DNA of 64,000 bases from Isoetes taiwanensis (lineage: Eukaryota; Streptophyta; Lycopodiopsida; Isoetales; Isoetaceae). Shown piece after piece: positions 1 to 12,339 of this stretch. A model generated the notes under the pieces. It worked only from the letters and a program-made list of their open reading frames with translations, searched no databases and was not told the origin of the DNA. Numbering within the stretch: position 1 is the first letter of the stretch; each line of letters opens with the position of its first letter. The translations under genes were made by a program, and so were the position numbers. The DNA is taken from the NCBI GenBank assembly GCA_021234155.1, contig JAJEKV010000109.1:2660738-2724737 (forward strand), read 5' to 3'.

Positions 1-1137
1 TCTCAGTTCACCCAATGATGATGGAATAACCCCTGTAAACAAATTTCTGCCAGCTGAAAGTATTTGTAAACTTGATAAATTGCTAAACTCTGTTGAAATA
101 TCTCCAATTAAACTGTTCCCCTGAATGTCAAGGACCCGGAGGCTTGCACTGTTGTGGAAACGGGGAACTTGTCCTGAAAATCTATTGAAGCTCAATATCA
201 CCGTTTGTACAGTCGACATGTTGCCTATCACTTGAGGAATGCTTCCACTAAGGTCATTTTGATCTAGAGCAAGGAACTGCAGATTGCTCAATAACCCGAG
301 ACTTGATGGTATAGAACCAAATAACGAGTTGCTATGCAGATCAACAATTTGAAGCAAACTGCAGTTTGATAAAGATGCAGGTATGTCCCCTGTCAAGCTA
401 TTCTGGTTCAACAAAAGAGTGATCAAGAATGAGAGCCCACCGATTTCAGATGGAATATTTCCGCTAAGACTGTTCTGTGAGAGGTCAACCATAGTAAGCT
501 TGGTGCAATTTGATATCTCTGGTGGAATTGAGCCCGACAACATATTTTCTGATAAGTCCAAGATTTTGAGAGCTTGAAGTTCCCCCATCCCCTTGGGAAT
601 CGTGCCAGTAAGTTCATTGTGACCAATGCTTAAGGCCTCAAGCCGTCCAAGAAAGCTTATGTTAGAAGGAATGCCTCCAAGAAAGTTATTGTCGTTCAAG
701 TTTACTAGCCTAAGGTTGGACAAGCTAGCCAGAAAATGTAAAGTTCCATTGAAACGATTGATCTAAGACTCAGCTTCTGAAGAGCATCAAGCTTCCCCAA
801 CTCTGCTCAAAAAACGAGGATTACCCATGTCATTTTGCATCAATTAAACTTAAACATGTTAGATGATTAAGAGTTGTAGAGTACCTGTTGTATCTCCTTG
901 CAAACCCAGTCCAGGAAGGCGGAGCCCGACCACTCTTCCTTCTAAACGAGATACTCCTTTCCACAAATAAGGTGCACCATTTGCTGCCGTATTCCAGCTC
1001 CTTAATTTCCCATCGGCATTACTCAACGAGTTTTTCAAAGAAACCAATGCTGTTAAATCCACCTGTAATGTGCTTTGCCCAGCTACGAAACCTTCTATGA
1101 ACAAGAGTATCAAATATACCATCGATCGGCAAACCAT
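1..1137 (-). pseudogene. LRR receptor-like kinase, 5' part (copy A, damaged)
   Basis: This is the copy A counterpart of the receptor kinase at 43876-47430, cut by the left window edge. Exon 1 is 885-1137 and encodes a signal peptide followed by the plant LRR N-terminal domain. The GT donor is at 884-883 and exon 2 starts near 803. Exon 1 differs from copy B by several substitutions. Both cysteines of the N-terminal cap motif (PCLWKGVSC in copy B) are lost: one is Tyr and the other Arg here. One T is missing from a T-run near 752 relative to copy B (TTT to TT), which shifts the frame early in exon 2. Beyond that point the LRR frame continues to position 1. The changes suggest a decaying paralogue, although the single-base deletion alone could be a sequencing error. 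Confidence 0.85.
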
Positions 1138-1844
1138 ACTTTGACATGCATCTTTTTCCTAAAATGTGTGACTAAAAGCTCCAATCACGTCATTAGATGA
1201 CATGAATTGCTTCATTAAATTTTGCTAAGCCGCGGCCAGCTCTTTCAACATGTTACATACAAAGCCATCACATATAAAGATAATCTCAACTGAATTGCGG
1301 AGGGCAAGAAGGGCTGTTTTCCATGAAATTCTAATGGCGGCCTTCTTCCCTCCCATTCAGCTCAATCAGCTTACATCGTTTCACTCAAGATTGCTAAATT
1401 TAGGCTCTGCATGATCTGTTAAAACGGTCTAGCATGATGATCGAGGAAAATTATCTCCATTTTTGCTAAAGAAAACAGAAATCGAGATGCACTATACATG
1501 CATTAGTTGTTGACATTAGACATGCATCTCGTGTCTGGAATTGAAGCAGGGAACAGAAAATGTCAAAAACAGGAGGCCCACCTGTATGGAGAAAGGGACG
1601 GAGCTGAAGGATCTGACTGGCAGAGGGTTTGAAGCCATAGCGCCTGCGCCTGCGCTGCTGCAGGTTCCCCTACAAGCAGACAGCACCAACTATGCCTTCT
1701 TACACATAGTCCAGTCCAACACTCTTGCTATGTAAAACATAAAAATAACTCCCAACATTCAAGAAATTCATACCTTCAAAACTTTGCGTATTTACTACCC
1801 CCATGGTTGCCTTCAAATGTTCCAATGTGTCAGAATTTGGCGCC

Positions 1845-2091
1845 ATTTCATTTCATTTGTGTTATTGTAGATGTTGAACTGTGTGTGAGTATTCTTGCCG
1901 AATTGTCAGCAATATCATATATAACAATGGTGCAAACTTGATGATGCCAGAAGTTTGTCGTATTCGCATTTCATTTCATTTGTGTTATTGTAGATGTTGA
2001 GCTATGCGTGAGCATTCTTGTCGAATTGTCAGCAATATCATATATAACAATGGTGCAAAACTCGGATGGTGCCAGAAGTTTGTCGCCTTTG
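1845..2091. repeat. 123-bp direct repeat, two units (copy A)
   Basis: Two adjacent units start at 1845 and 1968 with ATTTCATTTCATTTGTG and continue through TGTCAGCAATATCATATA to a TTTGTCG element. They differ by scattered transitions. The same pair is in copy B. Confidence 0.85.
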
Positions 2092-2923
2092 CAATTAAAT
2101 GTCGATCGCGTTGTTGGAAATTTTGTGCAAGTTTCGAGGAACACAGAGTATTTTGTTCTCATAATGAATTGCATGTAAAAGTTTCATTAACACTCTCAAA
2201 AGAGCGCCTTCTAAAGATTTACTAAAAAATGCATTTGCCTGCTTTTCAATAATCGAGTCAACATGACCTTTGTTTTTAAATCAACATGACATTGTAGTTA
2301 ACAACACCACTATTTTTTGGCTTAATAAATTGTTCCTATAATGATAGAATTACTTTTTGCACACAATCTTATGCACTAACAACACATATATTTTTTTATG
2401 CACTAACAACACATATTTTTTCTCAATGACGTAATGATGCCAAAGGAAACATTTGTTTTTAAACTTCAAGCAATTTGTGTGGTGGCCTTCACCATTGTGG
2501 GGATCTCTTACTAGTTCAACCCCAATCCACAGATTGCCACATGCCAAGTTTATTATTTCTCAAAACTTTCTATCTACGGAATGACGACAGGTCAAACATC
2601 AACTGAGGCTCTTGACCACTGTTCAACACCTTCATAGAGCACACAAACACTTCAAACTATAATAAAAAGTTACTATCTTAATTCTGAAAGTTGACTGCTC
2701 AACCATCTCAAAAAAGAGTTAAATTGAGAGTTAAATTGATGCTTTATAGAGCACTTTAAAACTCCGAAAACTTGCTAAATTAAAACTTTCTATTTAAGCA
2801 TTCATCGTCAAGAAATTGTAAAAAATGTTGAAGGTGTGGTTTTGACAACCTTCTACTTCGATAGTGGTGTGATATGATATGCACTATGCACGTAATCAAT
2901 AGCTCGAGGGAATAGTCTAGTTG

Positions 2924-3613
2924 GAATATGTAGCACAATAACAGGGGGTTCCAGGGGGATTTGATATGGATGTAAAAATGACAATTCCTAAAACCATAGT
3001 CTATATATTTCAAAAACAATTGAATGGGTTGTTATAAAAAAATCATAGATTCAAGATAGAAAATAATCACATTAGCTCACTGGATATTTTGGTTAAAGTA
3101 GTATTATTAGGACATTGAGTTATTTTGGTAGAGGCTCGAGCCCCCGTATTTCATATTCTAGAATTTAGGCAAAACCGTATAGAGGTTCGATATTCCCTCA
3201 AAACCATATTTCATATTTCAAAATCATAGGCGCCTCCAATCATAAATGACCATAAGCGAAATGAGAGGTGCCCAGAGGCCCCAATATATAGTCTGGGTCG
3301 TAAGATCGACGGATCCAACGATTGTGGTAGTCCAGGGTGCACCTCATTTAGAATATGTAGCACAATAACAGGGGTTCTTGTGTGGTTTTGATATGGATGT
3401 AAAAATGACAATTTTGAAACTATAGACTATATATCCCAAAAACAATTGAATGGGTTGTTATAACAAAAAATATAGATTCAAGATTGAAAATAATCACATT
3501 AGCTCACTGGATATATTGACTAAAGTAGTATTATTAGGACATTGAGTTACTTTGGTAGAGATTCAAGCCCCCTATTTCATATTCTAAAATCTTAGGCAAA
3601 GTCGTATAGAGGT
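2924..3613. repeat. About 270-bp direct repeat spaced by 427 bp (copy A)
   Basis: A segment starting GAATATGTAGCACAATAACA at 2924 recurs at 3351. Both carry the same downstream series, including ATTGAATGGGTTGTTATA and GTAGTATTATTAGGACATTG, and end near GTATAGAGGTT. Identity is high but not perfect, so the duplication predates the 46-kb duplication, which contains both units in each copy. Confidence 0.85.
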
Positions 3614-3959
3614 TTGTTTAGAGTCTGGGTTCTGGATCGCGGTGACAACCCTCCGGTGGAGGACCTTGATCAAGGCATAAATCCTAATAGAGTGTCACGC
3701 CGATTTTGCAAAGAAATCGTAACGTAAATAATGAAACAGAATGTAAAAGCAAAAAGACTATATGCCAAGATAAGGCTCCTTGAATATCAAAAAGAGTACA
3801 TAAACTTCACAAAGACAAGAAAATCAAACAAGACAATACCGTGGTCTCATCTAAAAAGTTGAGATCTAACTCATCGTATATATATATAGTACAAATGGCC
3901 TTGGGCCCGTAATAGACATTTGGGCGCTGCCTTCACAACAAAAGAATGGCCATTTAGCC

Positions 3960-4290
3960 GGCGTGGGGTTGCAACTGGTCACGCCGGACGCCACATTTGA
4001 TGTGACCATGTCACGTCGCAGGCACGCCGCGCATACGCCACATGCGACGCGGTACCGCAACGCCGACGTACGCGGTATGCCAGCGTTACAGGCGGCGCTG
4101 TCCCGGGCGATTTTGTCACGCCGTGTGGCACGCTACGGACCGACGCCGCGATGCAACGCGGACGGACAATAAAGATCGCATGCCACGCCGCACGTCGCCG
4201 CCACGCGGGTGCCAATGGGCATGTGACCCGGCATGTGACCGCTGATCAGACATCGCGATGCGACGGACGCTCCCCGCGACGTAATGGCAT
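3960..4290. repeat. Short palindromic CG-rich repeats (copy A of ACGT array)
   Basis: This GC-rich island in an AT-rich background is made of short interlocking repeats such as CATGCGACG and CACGCC. The copy B counterpart at 50270-50600 reads CGT where this copy often reads CGC or CGCG, and CTG where this copy reads CCG. No gene is apparent. The stretch from 3641 to 3959 upstream is a noisy match to copy B without a gene. Confidence 0.6.
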
Positions 4291-4990
4291 TTTTTATATT
4301 TCCCGGCCTTCATTGTTATTTTTTTCGCCTCTTCCAACCTAGTGCTTTGGTGTTTTTTTTAACCAAATTACACTTTGTTGCCTCTACATGGATCGCCATG
4401 GTCGAGCGTTTGATCGACGCCCGGAGATGGCTGTGAGATAGATTGATGTCGCCCCCGGTACCATGGAGGTTTCACGCGGAATCGCCACATGTGAGTGATC
4501 GATTCTTTGCATTTAGTAGCCTAGACAAATATAAACTAGGGAGAGGACCAAAGCGTAAAAAAAGTAAAAAAAAACGCAGTGTTTTGGTCAAGGACACGGC
4601 CGCTTCCATCTTGAGTCGAGGACCAAAGCGCCGGCCCAAACTCACCTTCATACCTTCGAAAGTAATAAATGTAGATTACAAAATTGAGGTGTCGCGAATC
4701 AAGGTCATATGCCGACTTCACCTTGAGTGAAGGGGACTCTATGTACTCGGGGGCTAGCTTCCCAAAATCTTTATTGCAATAGAAACTTATACAAGGGTCA
4801 TAATTCTGGGAAAGGGCATGGTGGGTTCCACCTCGAGTGAGAGGACCAGCGCCCCGCCCACTGGGTCCGCTTTATACCATATGTATCTATCACAAATTCG
4901 CTCATCTATTGTGCATTATATAGTACTTACCTTTGCAATTGGCGAGGGACAAAATAGTTTATGCATTGTAAAAAGATGTATGGGGTTGAT

Positions 4991-5930
4991 CACTACACCC
5001 AAAAACTGGTCCACATGTTGTTTTTCGTTGTCTTTTTGTTAAAAACAACACCAAAAACTACGGTTGTTTTTTGTCCCGATTTGTTAGAAATGATCGTAGT
5101 TTTTAGCCAAATTTTTATACATGTAGTTTTTTTTTATTAAAAGTCTACACGTGAGTTTTGTCGAAATTATCTACATGGGAATTATACATGTATCTACATG
5201 TTGTTTTTTAGAAGTAGATGTGGTTTTCAAGTGTTGCTTTTTCTAAAATAGACATGTGGTTCTTAATAAACCTAAAAGGTCCACATGTAGTTTTTAACTA
5301 TTGTTTTGTATGAAAAACACTAAAAAACTACGATAGAATTTTGTCCGATTTTTTGCTAGAAACTACACGTAGTTTTTTTTTTTGTTTTTCTTTTAACTAT
5401 GTTGTTTCTAAATGTTGTTTTGTTAAAAGGTGATATATGTTTTCTAGGAAGAATGTGGTTTTTTGTAAACTCGTTGTTTCTAAGTGTTGTTTTCTTTAAT
5501 AAAATGATATGTGTTTTTAAGAAGAATATGGTTTTTTATAACCTCCGTGGTTTCTAAGTGTTGTTTTCTTTTAACAAAATGATTGTGTTTTTTTAAAAAA
5601 AAATGTGGTTTTTTTTAATTATGTTCTTTCTAGTTGTTGTTTTTTATAAAAATGATATGTTTTTTACCTATATTGTTTCTAAGTGTTGTTTTCTTTAGAA
5701 AAAATAATATGTGGTTTTAAAAAAATACCGTTGTTTTTTCAAGTATTCTTTTTTCATGAAGAAGAACTTCAATATATAGGTTTATATAAAATCAACATGT
5801 GGTTGTATAAAATAAGCAGCTTTAAGTGTTATTTTTGTGAACAAAAAACATGGTTTTGAATTGAAAATATGCAAGTGTTATTTTGTTTGTTTTTCTAAAA
5901 ACAAAGACGGTTTTGAATTGAAGATCTAGA
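4991..5930 (+). mobile_element. CACTA-type transposon terminus with subterminal repeats (copy A)
   Basis: The block begins CACTACACCCAAAAACTGG, preceded by GAT, and continues with many degenerate repeats built from GTGGTTTTT, GTAGTTTTT and GTGTTGTTTTCTT in one orientation. CACTA (En/Spm) elements start with CACTA, make 3-bp target duplications and carry subterminal repeats of this kind. Copy B starts CACTACCACCCCAAAACTGGG. A common original of the CACTACCAGAAAA type, which is usual for plant CACTA ends, would explain both if CAG was misread. The transposase genes of this family were not found nearby, so this is at most a non-autonomous or heavily nested element. The matching other end may be 25670-27080. 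Confidence 0.6.
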
Positions 5931-6540
5931 AACCATTGGAAAATATATACCTTTATTTTTCAAGATTGCGCTATAATTCACAATCGAATAAAGATATTTT
6001 CAAGAAAACTTGTTTCACGCCATTAACTCAAAACATTAAGCAAAGTATCCGCTGTGTAGAGCCGTACCATAGGCGTTTTGGTAACTGGTAGACAAATAAT
6101 CCTTTGGTTTAGCTGAAAAAAAACCCAACAATTGTTAGTGGACTATGAACTCAAAATCACAAAATCAACTAAACAAATAAAAAGTCTCATAAAGCAAAAA
6201 GAGAGCTAGATATTTTAAAGAAAAAAAAAAAAAAAGGAAATGCAAAAAATTGAAGAAATGGTCATCATATCAAAACCCAAAAATCAATGCTCTCAAAACC
6301 AAAACCGATTAATCATAATTTCAAAACCCGTAAACGAAGAATCCAAAGCCTAGAGCTAGAATGAAAATCTCTCATAGCCTGATGATGATGGAAGAAGCAA
6401 AAAAATGATCTAAAAACTCAAAATCAAGATTGAAAAAACCAAAACTAGATTAAACCTCGTAATGATACCGTAAACACAAAAATCAAGCAGATAATGATCC
6501 GAGAAGATGAATAAGAAGCTAAGAATTCAAAATGGAGTAC
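5931..6540. other. AT-rich non-coding stretch between CACTA end and phosphatase fragment (copy A)
   Basis: No gene is visible apart from a possible short third phosphatase exon near 6100 on the minus strand. There, a pyrimidine tract ending in AG precedes a short frame ending in a stop, and copy B shows the same near 52449. Most of the stretch is A-rich with runs such as the A13-type run near 6223-6235. Confidence 0.4.
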
Positions 6541-7510
6541 CTTTTCTAGATTATTTCTCGATCATGTTGAAGATGAGCTTCCGTGGGCCTCGAATCTATA
6601 GTTAAGATCTCCAAGCCGCCGACAACACCCGGATTCTTCAACCACATTATAATCGGCAAAGATTTCTCCAATCACGTTGGTTCGGCTTACCACTGAGCTA
6701 TTTTGAAGGCAAGAACGATCTAAAAACAGAGGCACTCGCAAAAAACGCCGGCGCATCCTCAAAATCGAGCATTTTTTCTTCCACATTGGTTTCAGGGCTG
6801 ACCAACCAAAGCAAAATCGTGCATAAGCATTTCATAAAAAAACCCAAATCATTCGAGCTCGACCGGGCGGATTTGATGCATTAGCACTCGGAAAAAAGGG
6901 GAATTTTTTTTTGAGTCAAGTTCCGCGATGGTGATCCGGGGTGACTTACGAGCAAGATGGCAGTGCTATGAAGAGAAAAGAGGTCTTTTGAAGCGTAGCA
7001 ACAACCGCTACGCCCCTTTCTCGCCGAACTACGACTCCACCAAATCCTCCAACTCCGAACCTTTGTCGATTTTGATATCGGATTTTCAAATAAATAGTCG
7101 AATGATTCTAAAACAGTAAAAATCCTTGAAGAATCGAGCTATGGGTTTGAAGGATCTTACCCGGAGATGAGGGATTCCAGAGGTTTTCACGTAAGATGAA
7201 TAGTTGAAGAGACAGTAAATGGACGCCGCTACTAAGCCGCAGAAAAATGGAAGACGAATTTATTTTCTTGCACAAAGATAAAATGGTAACAGAGAAAAAT
7301 GAATTTTGATCCGATTTGAATTTGTTACCGCAATTTTGGCCCAAAACGCCTAGAATCGAGGTCTCTGTGCCGCACTGGCAAGGTTTTGAAGACCCACAAT
7401 GTAGAAATCATACCCAGGCCTCGTGATCTTCTAGGAGTTTAACTAAATTTCCAAAAAGTATCCCCGCCGCATTAGTTTGTAAGATCCAATTCTTTTGCAA
7501 TGAAGTGCCG
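6541..7510 (-). pseudogene. Inositol-polyphosphate 5-phosphatase gene fragment (copy A, garbled)
   Basis: This is the copy A equivalent of 52890-53865. The family signature GDLNYR is readable near 6605 (the WLGDLNYR catalytic-domain motif has lost its Trp here), preceded by NVVEES. A second exon-like piece near 7328-7500 keeps FGNLVKLLED, but the GLQEAP motif readable in copy B is broken. The donor AAAG|GTACTCC at 6541/6540 is intact. Several breaks fall exactly where copy B has CTG, CAG or CCG, so many are probably consensus errors. Neither copy encodes a full enzyme. Confidence 0.7.
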
Positions 7511-7699
7511 CCACCACGCCAGAGGGCTGGGATATGCAGAGGCCAAGAGGAGGATGAAGAATGCCGAGGATGAGAAAGACTTAAGGCGGAAAATGACATG
7601 GCATGCAACGCCGCAAGGGAATTGGCCGAAATCAATAGAACAATAGGCTCGATCAAAACCAAGCCGCTAATTAAGACCACATCTCTACTGCTTTATTTG

Positions 7700-9725
7700 T
7701 TTTTTTTTTTAGTGGCTTTCACAATTTCTATGGTATTTCTTTTTAATTATCTCTGCCTCACACAATTTTCTATATGTGTGTGTGTTTTTTGGCATTTTCA
7801 AGGGTTTATGGGTTTGTTTTTAAGATTGAATATCAACCATTGATCTTCAGCATATCCCGAGCATCATACGAAATCAATGGCTAACATCTTTTTCCCAAAA
7901 AAATACTTTGCCACTTTCTAAGGTAGATTTCAAGCATCCCAACATGTAATTTTGCCATCCATTAAATTCACAACATTTGCATACGACCACATGATATTTA
8001 CATCAAAACTCCCGTGATATGACCATGGCTTCAAAGCATATGGATTAATATTTGAAGAAATCAACAGCCGAATACTCTATGCTATTTGTCCAAGGCGACC
8101 TGTTTTTCCCTGCCAAGCACATAAGCCATGCCCAGACGTCCTCACTATAACCCCCAGACACCGTAAGATCTAGGTACCGCCATGCCTGGATGTCGCCATA
8201 GACGATCTAAGCGAGCAAAAGCAGAAGGCCCAAGATTTCGTGAGATACAAGAAACTAACCTCGCTCAAAGGAAAAAAAGGAAATTAACAAAGCTAAAAAA
8301 CAACAAATAGCCTCAATCGGACCTAAGAAGCCCCAACCGCTTATGGGGTGGTTTCACGGGCCGCTACCGAGGCAGGCCTTCACGTGACGCCCTCGAATTA
8401 ACTTCCTTGGATGGTTTATTTGTGTGTCTCCATGTGTTAATGTTTTTATGTCCATTAGATGAAGGTATGATGTCCGAATATGCTAAATCAAGGGTATGGG
8501 ATTTTACACCTCACACCCTCAGATAGCACAACGCCCCATATCGCCTATATACACGTGAGTTTAATGGGAAATAAATGCCATGAACCATTGTTTTCGCGAA
8601 TCGCACTGTAAGCCTGCATAAGCTCCACAACTGCTACAAGCAAACCTAAGTCCAAAGCCTAAATCCCAATCCACAACCAAGATGATAAGAGGGCTCTCTC
8701 GCTCAAGGGAAACCTCCGCTCTCATTCCCCCGCCCTAAAACAAAACTGGTTGAAGAAAGGGGAAGAACCGAATAGGCCAAGGCCGATTTGCCCTCCAAAA
8801 ATGTATAAGAAGAAACAGAACCGCCAAGCATGCCATCGTAGGGCCGATTTTAAGTGAGGCAAACTGACCGGGCAGAGGGTGGCATCCGAAAACTTCCATC
8901 TGGGCCGTTCTTAGCAGCCCCCGTGAAGCCAACACCTGCTATACACCGCTATTTCCACCATGAACAAGAACCACAAAAGAGAAGAACGCCCGCACTATAG
9001 AGAAAAAAATTTGAATCCCCTTCCCGCCCACCTACACCAAAATCATACGTATGATATTTCTGGGGCGAATGGCATTGTCGCATATGTCATGTGATAGCAA
9101 GGATCATCCGCACAAAGAGAACACAAAGCATGAAAGAAAATTTCTAATGATAAATAAACCATCATGTTGATAAACCGATAAAAGTTTGCTTAAACCATCA
9201 CTTTAAGACTAAAACCAAAGATGAAACTTTATTTATGTAGTATTGCTAATTTGAGCTAATCTTATCTAAGTTAGGCGACACTTACCAAACTTAGCTCTAA
9301 GCAATACCAAATTTTGACCAGCCGAGAAGTCACAGCTGACATGCACATGATGATGTGGCATGCCATTTGACATGTCATGCCAAATAACCAAGGCCAACTT
9401 TTTGACTAGCCCAAAAATCCAAAAAATGTGCAACTTTGGTTTTCCATGGGTGATGTGGCAAAGTTTTGATGACATGGTAAGATATGGGTGACATGGACAT
9501 AATAATGACCATATGCAAACTCTCGGGCGCGGTTTGTCTCCATCTCGATGCAAAAATGTAGTGTTCATGTTATGGATCGCTTCCTCCTTACCACAAGTGG
9601 CCGTGGATTTGACAAAGGCATGTCGCTACCCCTTGTAGCACCACCAAACAAAGATGGAAAAGATGATGTGGCACTGCGGGTGACATGGCATGCCAAGTAA
9701 GCAAGGTCAAGTTTTGACTAGACCT
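7700..9725. other. Non-coding or unrecognised stretch (copy A)
   Basis: No recognisable gene. A minus-strand frame near 8100-8220 (clearer in copy B at 54409-54630) has protein-like composition with several Trp residues, but I do not recognise it. It could be another captured exon. From about 9266 the sequence carries scattered GACATG and GGCATGCC words that foreshadow the adjoining satellite. Confidence 0.4.
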
Positions 9726-9729
9726 AGTT

Positions 9730-10305
9730 CCAACATGCCACCTAGGCTCAAACATGTCAAGGTGGCTCAATCATGCCACGCGGGGCTCCAACATGCCACC
9801 TAGCTCCAACATGCCACATAGGCTCAAACATGCCAAGCTAGCTCAAACATGCCATGCAAAGGCCCAACATGCCACCTAGGCTCAAACATGCCAAGGTGGC
9901 TCCAACATGCCAACTAGCATGCCAAGGTGGCTCAAACATGCCATGCGGCTCCAACATGCCACCTGAAAATACAAACATGCCAAGGTGGCTCAAGCACGCC
10001 ACCCAGGCTCCAACATGCCACCTAGGTTCCAACATGCCACCTAGACCCAACATGCCACCTAGGGCCGTGAATATGCCAAGGTGGCTCAAACATGCCAAGA
10101 TGGTTGAAACATGCCAATTGGGTTCCAACATGCCGCCACGCCAAACATGTCACACGGGTTCCAACGCACACCTAGGTTCCAACATGCCATCTAGGGCTCA
10201 AACATGCCACGCCAAGCAACATGCCACCCAAACTCAAACATGCTGGGCGTGGCTCAAACATGCCACGTGTCTTCTAACTACCTAGGCTCTAACATGCCAA
10301 GGTGG
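9730..10305 (+). repeat. ATGCCACC satellite, forward arm (copy A)
   Basis: Around 28 units of roughly 19-21 bases. Two main variants alternate: CAACATGCCACCTAGGCTC and AAACATGCCAAGGTGGCTC. Each contains the palindromic word CCTAGG or CCAAGGTGG, so neighbouring units can also pair with one another. Orientation flips at about 10295-10315 in the sequence AACATGCCAAGGTGGCATGTT, which is itself a perfect palindrome-like hinge. Confidence 0.95.
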
Positions 10306-10615
10306 CATGTTGGAGCCCGCGGCATGTTTGAGCTGGGCCATGTTGGGTGGCATTTTGGAGCCTAGGTGGCATGCAGAGCCTAGGTGCATATTAGAGTCTA
10401 GATGGCATGTTGGAGTCGAGGTGGCATGTTTTGAGCCACCTTGGCATGTTGGAGCCTAGGTGGCGTGTTTGAGCCACTTTGGTTATGTTTGAGCCTAGTG
10501 GCATGTTGGAGCCCGATGGCATGTTTGAGCCATCTTGGCATGTTTGAGTTTAGGTGGCATGTTGGAGTTTCAGGGCATGCCACCTTGGCATGTTTGAGCC
10601 TAAGTGGCATGTCGA
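10306..10615 (-). repeat. ATGCCACC satellite, reverse arm part 1 (copy A)
   Basis: The same units as the forward arm but in reverse complement (GAGCCTAGGTGGCATGTT). With 9730-10305 it forms a long hairpin-capable inverted array. It is interrupted at 10616 by a poly(A)-tailed insertion and resumes at 12340. Confidence 0.95.
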
Positions 10616-12339
10616 AAAGATCCGATGATCGGCTACATGTTCTTGGCGCAGCTTTTCGGGCTAGTTAGGCTAAGAGAGGAGAGTCGCCTTCCTCTCCAAT
10701 CCGCACCGCTACCTTCCATCCCGGTGCTCGCAGATATTAGGAAAGTAGCAAGGCAGGACAATCCATTTCAAAAATTTCGAAAAAGATCCGCACAAATCGT
10801 GATTTTTTTTTCTCCTCCTCAAGGACATAACTCGGATCTTTTTGGGAAATGTGTAACCACAAACGGGGTTCTCTTTGATGTTTTTGCATTATTTCCATCT
10901 CCTTTTTGAAGATGGTCACGCCGAAATGGTTTGCCCAATTGGGACACCGGGCCTATAAGGTGAAGAGAAGAATAGTTTCTCAACAAGATCAGTTGTGGAG
11001 ATGTGACATCATGTAATTTTTGCAAAGGAAAACCCTCCGATCCGAATGGAATTTTTTGGAATGAATTCTATTTTGCCATTATCTCTTCACTCTTTCTTAC
11101 TAGCGTGAAGATCCGCCTTTGCAAATGATGATTAGAAAGATTATGTTTTGTCGTGGGAGCTATGCGTATGAATCCGCAATTATTGATTTATATTGAAGAG
11201 GCAAAGGACAATTAGATATATGGCAGCAAAAAAAAAATCTAAAATGCTTAAGTAATGAAGCTTGAGCATAGAAGATTGAGCAATGTAAGTTAACCTAGGT
11301 TTCTTTTTAAGCACTGCTAAGCTTGAGAAGCCACTCAAATACTTAAATTTGGGTGAAAATTTGGTACTGATGCCAAATTACCTTGGCTTTCCATATGGAA
11401 TTAGCATGCCAGATACTGCTATGTCTGAGCATGTGCTTCTTCAGGTACTGATATGCCTGTTCGTGTCATATTTGGCTGCTGTCTTATAGTCTAAGGACGT
11501 ACATCTTCTAGAATGGGACTCGCATGAAACCAACAAACCGCCCGACTTGCTTCTCATTCATCTCAGCAGATTTTCTACAATGGTGGATAGTGGGTAGCCG
11601 CACACATGCGAACTATCCATAAAAAATAAAGGGAAAATCCAATTATATCATTTGGACCCCAACAAAATACAATGCTAATAGAGATCTGGTTAGTGTACGT
11701 GGCCGAAAAGCTTATCAACGGATTAAAAACCTGGGCCTTTTGGGTTTTCGAGGAAAACCCTAGTGATAAGCCTTCTAAGGGGCTTGGACAAACGGAAGGC
11801 ATAAAAATCGCCCCAAAACCCACCTAATGGAAAAGTCTAAAACATGTCCGCCGCTAACCTGCACTGCACATCACCAACAAAACAACAAGACAAAACAAAC
11901 CTCCCAGAGTGGAGGGTTGATTACGCCGCAAGGTTCACGCGATAAAAAATACATTAACAAAGAAGGGGAGGGTGGGTGCAAAACATGCATGCTCGTCCCA
12001 TTCGGAATGGCGATCCCATGTCTCCTGGATCTATGGGATCTTCTTCTACTTCAGAATTCAAAGTTATTTGTGTGTTTCTCAAGCCAACAGAATTATTTCG
12101 GAGCCATTGGCTCTTTCCCCGATCATCTTGCAGCCTTTCCGGTTCTGATGTGGAGATATCTCGCTACTTTAATGCGATTTGCTATTAGAGCTTTTAATAA
12201 GTTTCAGCAGCTAAGGGAATGAAGATGTTGAGTCTACTCCCCTCGTAGTAGTTCTCTTTGTCAGAATGAAGCATTGTAATTTCTTTCTATATAATATAAA
12301 AAACCACCACCGCTCTCAAAAAAAAAAAAAAAAAAAAAG
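10616..12339 (+). mobile_element. Poly(A)-tailed retroposon in the satellite (copy A)
   Basis: The block interrupts the satellite and ends in a pure A-run (12318-12338). It is flanked by a near-perfect short duplication of the target (GTGGCATGTCG-A at 10604-10615, GTGGCATGTCGGA at 12340-12352). The C in GTCGG is a variant rarely seen in other satellite units, which supports a true target-site duplication. These are hallmarks of LINE-machinery retroposition. The 3' end CATTGTAATTTCTTTCTATAT resembles plant L1 3' ends. I see no intact reverse transcriptase, so it is a 5'-truncated LINE or another retroposed transcript. It contains the hairpin GGGTTTTCGAGGAAAACCC at about 11747-11765. Confidence 0.75.

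Larger units (their letters stand above)
1138..3640. other. Upstream flank of receptor kinase, copy A (no gene seen)
   Basis: This is AT-rich intergenic sequence upstream of the minus-strand receptor gene, very similar to 47431-49930. Short open frames are not conserved in a coding-like way. It holds two internal direct duplications, described separately, and an inverted pair GAGATGCA / TGCATCTC about 40 bases apart near 1484-1530. The low mismatch rate against copy B contrasts with the noisy sequence that starts near 3640. Confidence 0.6.

Noticed and set aside
1541-1735. A 64-codon plus-strand frame upstream of the receptor in copy A
   Set aside because: Its counterpart in copy B is broken by an extra base, and no motif is present.
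9838-10285. Open frames of 97-143 codons in the satellite
   Set aside because: These are translations of the 20-bp tandem repeat in two strands (repeated SNMP and GGML words). The frames result from the repeat period and do not indicate genes.
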